Source of the DNA: Deltaproteobacteria bacterium
Lineage (GTDB): Bacteria > Desulfobacterota > BSN033 > UBA1163
NCBI GenBank assembly: GCA_016875255.1
Contig: VGRU01000062.1
Coordinates: 1-15,410, forward strand
DNA length: 15,410 nt
Direction of reading: 5' to 3'
Part shown: piece after piece, positions 1-5,075 of the stretch
How positions within the stretch are numbered: the stretch's first letter is position 1
How the letters are laid out: each line of letters begins with the position of its first letter
The notes under the pieces: model-generated
Told to the model about the DNA's origin: nothing
The model's database searches: none
Seen by the model: the letters and a program-made list of their open reading frames with translations, nothing else
Position numbers and translations under genes: made by a program

Positions 1-238
<238 letters not shown>

Positions 239-288
239 TAATTGAATTTTTAAAATCAAAGCCTTCATCCATATTCTTTTTTTTAATT

Positions 289-398
289 CAATATCAAATG
301 TCAAGGTTCAAATGCCAAACTAAATCCAAAGTTCAAATGTTAAATTTAGGTTTTGACGTTCCTTTGGACTTTGGACTTTGAAATTTGATATTTGACAT
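289..398. repeat. Imperfect inverted repeat in the 23S-5S spacer
   Basis: The A/T-rich spacer reads as short CAAA/TTTG-type units. The left arm (289-332) is close to the reverse complement of the right arm (361-398): both carry the blocks TCAAAT, TTCAAA, CCAAA and TCCAAAG in order, with a few dinucleotide differences and one 4-base insertion. The transcript could form a long imperfect hairpin between the two rRNAs. A role in rRNA processing, or being a dispersed intergenic repeat, are both possible; the sequence alone does not decide. Confidence 0.6.
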
Positions 399-410
399 TG
401 TTTTTAAGTT

Positions 411-529
<119 letters not shown>

Positions 530-560
530 TAAAATTTGCCCTTACGAAAGCAAGGCTCAA

Positions 561-590
561 AAGCCCATCAGAGTTGATGGGCTTTTTTGT
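561..590 (+). terminator. Rho-independent terminator of the rRNA operon
   Basis: A perfect 10-bp stem, AAGCCCATCA (561-570) with TGATGGGCTT (575-584), closes a 4-nt GAGT loop and runs into a T-tract. It sits about 30 nt after 5S and should end rRNA operon transcription. Confidence 0.93.
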
Positions 591-670
591 TTTGAAAAGC
601 AAAAAATATCTTGCTGTTTTCGTTTTCTGGGTATATGGTTATTCTAATTTGATTAAAAAAAGGAGCTTCT

Positions 671-1810
671 ATGTTTGAGTTAAATGAAGAACAGAGACTC
701 ATCCAGAAGAGCATCCATAAGTTTAGCCGAAAAGAGTTAGCCCATCAAGCCTCCCATTGGGACGCCTCTGAAGAGTTTCCATGGGAGAGCGTAAGGAAGA
801 TGGCAGAGGTTGGGCTCACAGGACTACGCTTACCGAAGATTTATGGAGGTTCAGAAGCTGACCTGGTCACCTGTGGAATCGCCTTTGAAGAGGTGGCCCG
901 ATTCGACCATAACTGCGCCGTCATCCTTTGCGGCTCAAACATCACGGGAAGGGTATTGCTCCATGCGTCAGAAAACATCAGAACGAAATTCCTGCCAGAG
1001 ATTGCAAAGGGTAGATATATACTGGCATTTGGGGCTGCCGAACCGGAGGCTGGTTCTGACCTCAGGGCATTGAAGGCCACTGCAAAGCAACAGAAGGACG
1101 CATGGATTGTGAGTGGTGAGAAGTCAATGATTACCTTTGCTGGAGTGGCTAAGGGGTTTATCCTTCTGGTCAAAACAGAGATGGAAGGAGAAGAGGGGAT
1201 CAGCTGCATTTTTGTCGAAGGGGATCGGTCGGGGATCGATATACAGCAGCTTCAGAGTTTCGGCTGGAGGGCGACGAAATGGGGAAACGTTGCTTTTCAT
1301 GAGGTGAAGGTTTCGGTTGAAAATCTGATCGGAGAAAGAAATAATGCCCTGCCCATGTTAAAGGAAACCGTCCAGGAACAGAGGGCGCTCACAGGCATCA
1401 TTGCTCTTGGCACCGCGAGAGAAGCCCTTGAGGAAGCGGTGAAATATGCAAAGATTCGCAAGGTTTTTGGAAAGCCGCTGGGGAAGTTTGAAGGCATTCA
1501 GTTCAGGCTGGCCGAGGATCATACCTCCGTTGAGGCGGCAAGACTTTTATGCTATCAGGCCCTCTCTCTGATCGAAAAAAAAGTGGATGAAGCCTCTGTC
1601 TGGGCGGCGATGGCAAACCTCATCGGAGGAGAGACAGCCTATAGGGTAGTCAATAACGCCATGGATGTGTATGGTGGGTTGGGGTATTCAAGGGAACTCC
1701 CCTTTGAGCGCCACCTGAGAGATGTCAAAGCCATGCAAATTGCCAACGCTACTTTAAAGATCGAAATCGGTCAGGGGCTCTTTGGAAAAGAATTTTTCCC
1801 CCACACGTGA
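671..1810 (+). CDS. Acyl-CoA dehydrogenase with a substituted catalytic-base motif
   Basis: A 379-aa flavoprotein of the acyl-CoA dehydrogenase family, which makes trans-2-enoyl-CoA from acyl-CoA and passes electrons to ETF. Visible marks are the FAD/substrate signature AAEPEAGSD (residues 122-130), the C-terminal-domain stretch RKVFGKPLGKFEGIQ (263-277) and YGGLGYSRELPFERHLRD (334-351). Length is normal. The start is fixed by AGGAG (661-665), 5 nt before ATG. The usual C-terminal IYEGT motif, whose Glu is the catalytic base in MCAD-type enzymes, reads IANAT (357-361), so Asn359 stands at the Glu position. The alternative Glu of IVD/LCAD, just before an Arg in helix G, reads QEQR (235-238), with Glu one place early. 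It may use another base, have an unusual substrate, or not be a standard dehydrogenase. It stands alone between two terminators with no etf or beta-oxidation genes beside it. Confidence 0.93.
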   Translation: MFELNEEQRLIQKSIHKFSRKELAHQASHWDASEEFPWESVRKMAEVGLTGLRLPKIYGGSEADLVTCGIAFEEVARFDHNCAVILCGSNITGRVLLHASENIRTKFLPEIAKGRYILAFGAAEPEAGSDLRALKATAKQQKDAWIVSGEKSMITFAGVAKGFILLVKTEMEGEEGISCIFVEGDRSGIDIQQLQSFGWRATKWGNVAFHEVKVSVENLIGERNNALPMLKETVQEQRALTGIIALGTAREALEEAVKYAKIRKVFGKPLGKFEGIQFRLAEDHTSVEAARLLCYQALSLIEKKVDEASVWAAMANLIGGETAYRVVNNAMDVYGGLGYSRELPFERHLRDVKAMQIANATLKIEIGQGLFGKEFFPHT

Positions 1811-1840
1811 TATTGTGACCCTTTCAAAAAAACGGAACTC

Positions 1841-1870
1841 AAAGCCCATCTGTCAGGATGGGTTTTCTGT
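1841..1870 (+). terminator. Rho-independent terminator after the acyl-CoA dehydrogenase
   Basis: AAAGCCCATC (1841-1850) pairs with GATGGGTTTT (1858-1867), with one G-T pair, around a 6-nt loop, and continues as TTTTCTGTTTG. It lies 30 nt after the stop codon. The arms are nearly the same as those of the rRNA terminator at 561-590. Confidence 0.8.
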
Positions 1871-1887
1871 TTGATAAGAAGTTGACT

Positions 1888-1916
1888 TTGACATTTCATC
1901 TGGATTCGTAATTAAA
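1888..1916 (+). promoter_or_regulatory. Possible promoter for the downstream Cys-containing gene
   Basis: TTGACA at 1888-1893 is a consensus -35. The best -10 candidates are weak: TAATTA at 1909-1914 (15-nt spacer) or ATTAAA at 1911-1916 (17-nt spacer). Its position between a terminator and the next gene makes a promoter here likely, but the -10 is uncertain. Confidence 0.35.
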
Positions 1917-1937
1917 ACACTTGTCAAGGAGGAAGAT

Positions 1938-2378
1938 ATGGATAAAGATCTGATCGTGAAAATGATTCGGAAAAGATTAAACCTGGATGACCAGGAATGG
2001 GAGGTCGTCGTTCAAAACCCAAAATTCCAACGGTTATTTACTCATGCGGTTGAGGCTTCCAAATACCGACTGATGGCAGAGGTCATCGATTCGAAAGGGT
2101 GCCATTCGGGGCATATCATTGGACAAAAACTGATTTTTGATAATTCAGGAAATTTGCTAACGAAAGAAAATCCGGATCGAGTCTGTGCTTTTTTAATGCC
2201 GAATTTAACGGTATTGATCAACGCCTTTTTTGAGAACCTGATGAATGGCCGGGACCCAAATGAGGTGATGTTTAACACCACAGGCTGTTTTGACAACGGC
2301 CCCCAGTGCGGCGGTTGGGGGCATGTGGTCGTGAAAATGACGGCTGTACCTAAAATAAAAAAATTCGTATCAGGATAG
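1938..2378 (+). CDS. Uncharacterised Cys-containing protein (TIGR04076-like)
   Basis: A 146-aa soluble protein with no signal peptide or membrane segment. The start is well set by AAGGAGG (1926-1932), 5 nt before ATG. The core runs from about residue 43 to 137 and has a GCHSGHIIGQKL motif (54-65) and a C-terminal TGCFDNGPQCGGWGHVVVK motif (115-133), with cysteines at 55, 83, 117 and 124. The Cys/His-rich pattern and the Gly-Trp-Gly turn look like conserved functional sites, perhaps for a metal or a thiol cofactor. It resembles, from memory, small uncharacterised proteins of anaerobes of the TIGR04076 type, but I am not certain of the family. It has its own presumed promoter and is separated from the next gene by a REP-like element, so it is probably monocistronic. 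No function is assigned. Confidence 0.82.
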   Translation: MDKDLIVKMIRKRLNLDDQEWEVVVQNPKFQRLFTHAVEASKYRLMAEVIDSKGCHSGHIIGQKLIFDNSGNLLTKENPDRVCAFLMPNLTVLINAFFENLMNGRDPNEVMFNTTGCFDNGPQCGGWGHVVVKMTAVPKIKKFVSG

Positions 2379-2398
2379 CTCTTTTAAAAAAATTATCT

Positions 2399-2477
2399 AA
2401 TCCCCCTTCATCCCCCTTTGTCAAAAGGGGGATATGTTTCTCCTCCCTTTGGAAAAGGGAGGTGGGGAGGGATTTTA
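2399..2477. repeat. REP-like palindromic element with two G/C-rich hairpins
   Basis: Two perfect hairpins lie in tandem: ATCCCCCTTT (2410-2419) with AAAGGGGGAT (2424-2433) over a 4-nt loop, and CCTCCCTTT (2442-2450) with AAAGGGAGG (2454-2462) over a 3-nt loop. The outer ends AATCCCCCTT and GGGGAGGGATT are also roughly complementary, so the whole element can fold as a branched palindrome. This is the form of dispersed intergenic repeats common in environmental Desulfobacterota and Nitrospirota genomes. It lies between two genes and has no coding capacity. Confidence 0.72.
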
Positions 2478-2520
2478 TGATGCCTTTTCAAACCGCTAAG
2501 AGGGAAGGGAGAGGACAACG

Positions 2521-3084
2521 ATGAAACAAGTTACTCGTTTGGAAGGGAACAACAGGAAGGAATTGGAAAAGATGTTTAAAAGGGATGGCTACGATGATTA
2601 TAAATGGATTGACCCGAAGCGCATCGTCGTTGCTCAATGGGCGCGGATGAAGTGCACGTTTGGCTGTAAAAACTACGGCAAATGCGGCACCTGTCCCCCG
2701 AACACTCTCTCTGTTTCAGAATCCAAAGAGTTTGTTCGAGAGTATCGGACCTGTGCAGTATTTCGCTTCACTAAACGGGTTGTGAAACCTGAAGACCGTT
2801 TTGCGTGGACCAGAAAGGTTAATTCAAAACTTCTAAAGCTGGAACGGGAGGTCTTTCTTTCGGGATATTATAAGGCTTTTCTCCTGTTCATGGATTCCTG
2901 CAACCTCTGCGAGTCGTGTACGGGGGTAAGACAGTTGTGTAAAAATCCGAAGATGGCACGGCCCACTCCTGAGTCCATGGCGATGGATGTTTTTGCTACG
3001 GTTCGAAAGATCGGTTACCCAATTGATGTCCTTTACGACTATTCCCAGGAAATGAACCGATATGCCTTTTTGTTTGTTGAATAA
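2521..3084 (+). CDS. DUF2284 cysteine-rich metal-binding protein
   Basis: A 187-aa predicted metal-binding protein of the DUF2284 family. Two cysteine clusters mark it: CTFGCKNYGKCGTCPPNT (45-62: C45, C49, C55, C58) and CNLCESCTGVRQLC (127-140: C127, C130, C133, C140), the second followed by the typical KNPKMARPTPESM. The pattern suggests one or more Fe-S clusters or structural metals. Such proteins are common in anaerobes and their role is not established. The ATG follows a purine-rich GGGAGAGGA (2508-2516). The REP-like element upstream separates it from the previous gene. C78 lies between the clusters and may also bind metal. Family call is firm; function is unknown. Confidence 0.9.
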   Translation: MKQVTRLEGNNRKELEKMFKRDGYDDYKWIDPKRIVVAQWARMKCTFGCKNYGKCGTCPPNTLSVSESKEFVREYRTCAVFRFTKRVVKPEDRFAWTRKVNSKLLKLEREVFLSGYYKAFLLFMDSCNLCESCTGVRQLCKNPKMARPTPESMAMDVFATVRKIGYPIDVLYDYSQEMNRYAFLFVE

Positions 3085-3147
3085 ACCCCGTTAGAAATTC
3101 CAGTCGTTGCGACTCGAAAGCGAGCGGGGCATTATTTCAAACGGGGT
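3085..3147. repeat. Three-way-junction palindrome after the DUF2284 gene
   Basis: An outer stem ACCCCGTT (3085-3092) with AACGGGGT (3140-3147) is extended, after a 2x2 internal loop, by AAAT (3095-3098) with ATTT (3134-3137). Inside are two small hairpins: GTCG-TTG-CGAC near 3103-3113 and CTCG-AAAG-CGAG near 3113-3124, which share a base at the border. The arms begin one base after the stop codon. There is no T-tract on the plus strand, so it is not a typical terminator; the compact fold looks more like a dispersed palindromic repeat or an mRNA-stabilising 3' structure. Confidence 0.6.
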
Positions 3148-3181
3148 AAAAAACCTCCTCCCCCTAGTTATCCCTTTTGGC

Positions 3182-3209
3182 TTGACAAAGTTCCACAAAT
3201 ATATATAAT
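3182..3209 (+). promoter_or_regulatory. Consensus sigma-70 promoter of the toxin-antitoxin pair
   Basis: TTGACA (3182-3187) and TATAAT (3204-3209) are both perfect consensus hexamers with a 16-nt spacer, 39 nt upstream of the antitoxin ATG. The -10 lies in a run of alternating A and T (3200-3215) that could serve as the operator for autorepression by the ribbon-helix-helix antitoxin; the latter is inferred from the family. Confidence 0.85.
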
Positions 3210-3248
3210 TTATATGTACCTAATTAGTTCCACTCATGGAGAGCCCGT

Positions 3249-3518
3249 ATGAAGACAAAAGCTCATCTTGTTTTTCCTCTGAACATCCTGGAGCAGGTCG
3301 ATCAAATTGCCGGGAAAAGGAAAAGAAGCCTTTTCATCGTTGAAGCGACCCAGGAAAAATTAGAAAGGGAGCGATTTTTAAGAACCTTGGATGAAACCAA
3401 AGGCGCATGGGCCGACAAGCATCATGCTGGATTGAGAACCGAGCGGGATATGGGACAATATCTGAGAGAAAAAAGGAGCTCTTACCGGAAGAGATTAAAG
3501 AGGATCATCGATGAGTAA
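3249..3518 (+). CDS. VapB-type ribbon-helix-helix antitoxin
   Basis: An 89-aa basic protein. Residues about 4-39 fit a ribbon-helix-helix DNA-binding domain: a short beta strand (KAHLVFPL), a first helix (ILEQVDQIAGK) and a second helix (RSLFIVEATQEKLERE). The charged C-terminal half (50-89) would be the toxin-binding tail. GGAGAG (3238-3243) precedes the ATG by 5 nt. The gene overlaps the PIN toxin gene by 8 nt (ATGAGTAA holds both the toxin start and the antitoxin stop), so the two are translationally coupled, with the antitoxin first as usual. Expected role: neutralise the toxin and repress the shared promoter with it. The family assignment rests on short motifs and on the partner gene. 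Confidence 0.88.
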   Translation: MKTKAHLVFPLNILEQVDQIAGKRKRSLFIVEATQEKLERERFLRTLDETKGAWADKHHAGLRTERDMGQYLREKRSSYRKRLKRIIDE

Positions 3519-3912
3519 ATACCTTTTAGATTCAGATATTATTATTTGGCACCTAAGAGGACGAAGAGAGATTACCGAAATGCTGAAAGACCTCCAAAGG
3601 TCTGGGTTACCCGCCTGTTCTGCAATCTCGGTTCTGGAAGTTCAGTTGGGGGTAAAGACAAAAGACGAAGAAGGGAAAACCAATCACTTTTTGGAGAGTT
3701 TGAAGGTTTTCGATGTTAATATGGATGTTGCAAAAATAGCTGCCCAACTAATTCGTCAGTATAAGGCGAAAGGAATAACGATGGACATTCCAGATAGCAT
3801 AATCGCCGGCACTTGTATATTGCATGACTTAATCCTCGTTACTTATAACAGAAAGCACTACCCCATTTCGGAGCTGAAATTTCATCTCCCTCCACAAATC
3901 AAACACGGATAG
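3511..3912 (+). CDS. VapC-type PIN-domain ribonuclease toxin
   Basis: A 133-aa PIN-domain protein of normal VapC length. The acidic Mg-binding residues are visible: D7 (with D9) in YLLDSDIIIW, E43 in VLEVQLGV, and D95 in MDIPDSIIAG with D92 nearby. The last conserved motif, TYNRKHYP (111-118), matches the TxNxxHF type. The active site therefore looks intact and the toxin is probably functional. Known VapC toxins cut tRNAs or rRNA; the target here cannot be inferred. It is co-transcribed and coupled with the antitoxin. The pair sits at the left edge of the A/T-rich accessory block, consistent with a mobile or addiction cassette. Confidence 0.92.
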   Translation: MSKYLLDSDIIIWHLRGRREITEMLKDLQRSGLPACSAISVLEVQLGVKTKDEEGKTNHFLESLKVFDVNMDVAKIAAQLIRQYKAKGITMDIPDSIIAGTCILHDLILVTYNRKHYPISELKFHLPPQIKHG

Positions 3913-3978
3913 TAAACGGCTGACACCTCCCTTACGCTTACCCCTTACGCCTTGCAGTATTTTATTCAGGATTTATTC

Positions 3979-4007
3979 TTGACATCACCATACCCGTGGT
4001 ATATTCT
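3979..4007 (+). promoter_or_regulatory. Promoter of the zinc-ribbon/S1 operon with an internal dyad
   Basis: TTGACA (3979-3984) is a consensus -35. The -10 is TATATT (4000-4005, 15-nt spacer) or TATTCT (4002-4007, 17-nt spacer). Between and into the -10 lies a perfect inverted repeat, ATACC-CGT-GGTAT (3990-4002), placed where a repressor would block RNA polymerase. The expected 5' untranslated region is about 105 nt. Confidence 0.6.
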
Positions 4008-4055
4008 GTGCGCAAGGTGGTAGCAGGGGCTATTTGGGGAGGTGCTTCAGAGGTT

Positions 4056-4118
4056 ATGCAATTAATTGAACTTTTTACATTAATTTGGGCCGACCCTGCC
4101 GAATGGAAGGGAGATTGA
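4056..4118 (+). CDS. Possible short leader ORF (20 aa)
   Basis: ATG at 4056 opens a 20-codon frame (MQLIELFTLI followed by WADPAEWKGD) that ends with TGA one base before the ATG of the next gene. Upstream are GGGGAGG (4036-4042), rather far, and AGAGG (4049-4053), rather near. The frame is also open further upstream and reads protein-like, so it may instead be the end of a decayed gene. It lies in the 5' untranslated region of the zinc-ribbon/S1 operon. If translated, its stop would hand ribosomes to the next start. Confidence 0.25.
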   Translation: MQLIELFTLIWADPAEWKGD

Positions 4119-4119
4119 T

Positions 4120-4353
4120 ATGAAGGAAGAAGTAATTCGGACGGTTCTTGATGAAGATATAGGAAAGGTACTGGATAACTTGGGTCAGCTTGAGGCGGTA
4201 CAAAATGGGGAGATACATTGTTGCGAATGCGGAATTCCAGTTAGTGTGAAGAGCATCCAAATAATAATGCCGTTGGAAGGCGGAAATTTTAAATATGTAT
4301 GCAATAATACTGAATGCGTCCTTTCATATTCGGCGAAACATGGAGCCGTGTGA
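4120..4353 (+). CDS. Small zinc-ribbon-like protein, unknown function
   Basis: A 77-aa protein. The N-terminal half (1-30) is acidic and probably helical. The C-terminal half has two Cys knuckles, CxxC at C34/C37 (HCCECGIP, with an extra C35) and CxxxxC at C61/C66 (VCNNTEC), about 24 residues apart, as in a zinc ribbon. AAGGGAG (4108-4114) precedes the ATG by 5 nt. The stop codon overlaps the start of the next gene (TGATG at 4351-4355), so it is translationally coupled to the membrane protein and probably works with it. A structural zinc and a nucleic-acid or protein-binding role are plausible. I cannot name the family. Confidence 0.82.
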   Translation: MKEEVIRTVLDEDIGKVLDNLGQLEAVQNGEIHCCECGIPVSVKSIQIIMPLEGGNFKYVCNNTECVLSYSAKHGAV

Positions 4354-5021
4354 TGCCAGATATTAAAATTCTTGAGTCCCTATTCGTATACTTCGGAATT
4401 CCTGTAGGTACCATATTCATATTGATTCTCATTATTTGCTTGGCGTTATGGACTTATCCACGATTTAAGCTTTTTATAGGAGACTTACTAAAAGTTTTTG
4501 GGAAAACCTCAAAATGGATTAGAAGGAAATCGATAGAAACAGAGTTTGAAGGTTCTATTAATATATTTACCAAGCAATTTAACTCCGAATTGTCAATAAC
4601 TCTTTTGCCAGAGTGTACCATTCAATGGGTAACACCAAAAAACGTAAAAAGTCATATCACGCCAGGGAAGGCAATCTTGCGCTTAAGTTTCGGGGAAGAC
4701 CATGAACTTAACTTCTATAATACTGCCAGTGCATTTATTGATATATCATTGATCCCAAGGACGAAGCCCTTTTTAAGCAAAATGGCATCAAGGGCTATTG
4801 ATCTACTCATGATGAAAAATTTACTCACAAGAAATCGGAGGCAGGTATTAAATATCTTCAATAACAAATTTAGAGATGAAGATAGGGAAGTCAAAGAAAG
4901 GTTTTTCCAATGCGAAGAAACAGATAGAAAGGGTCTTTTTAAGCGAATCTTGCTCCAGGAATACCATTTCTGGGGTGAAGCTATGGGGGAAAAGACACCG
5001 AATGAGTCGCACTACCTATAA
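4353..5021 (+). CDS. Membrane-anchored protein, unknown function (possibly the N-terminal part of an interrupted gene)
   Basis: A 222-aa protein starting at the ATG that overlaps the previous stop (TGATG); a longer frame from 4314 lies wholly inside the upstream gene and is not the likely start. Residues about 11-34 form one strongly hydrophobic membrane helix (FVYFGIPVGT...LALW), followed by a basic stretch (KWIRRK, 54-59), so the remainder is predicted cytoplasmic. Residues about 66-180 look like a globular alpha/beta domain of unknown type. It ends in TAA at 5019-5021, but the same frame stays open afterwards straight into the S1-domain protein at 5076. The 18 codons after the stop (beginning SERFWEWFYELA) read like real protein. 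This may thus be the N-terminal part of one protein of about 867 residues. Base composition is more A/T-rich than the flanking genes. Confidence 0.78.
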   Translation: MPDIKILESLFVYFGIPVGTIFILILIICLALWTYPRFKLFIGDLLKVFGKTSKWIRRKSIETEFEGSINIFTKQFNSELSITLLPECTIQWVTPKNVKSHITPGKAILRLSFGEDHELNFYNTASAFIDISLIPRTKPFLSKMASRAIDLLMMKNLLTRNRRQVLNIFNNKFRDEDREVKERFFQCEETDRKGLFKRILLQEYHFWGEAMGEKTPNESHYL

Positions 5022-5075
5022 TCTGAAAGATTCTGGGAATGGTTCTACGAGTTAGCCACACGTGAGTCCGAGGAA

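Noticed and set aside
841..1209. 122-aa minus-strand frame inside the acyl-CoA dehydrogenase gene
   Set aside because: Antisense shadow of a well-supported gene, no start signal or domain.
3926..3956. Short tandem CTTACG-type repeats as a CRISPR or iteron array
   Set aside because: Only two or three degenerate units without uniform spacers; simple intergenic filler.
4314..4352. Upstream start for the membrane protein
   Set aside because: This extension overlaps the zinc-ribbon gene fully and has no ribosome binding site; the TGATG overlap at 4351-4355 is the usual coupled arrangement.
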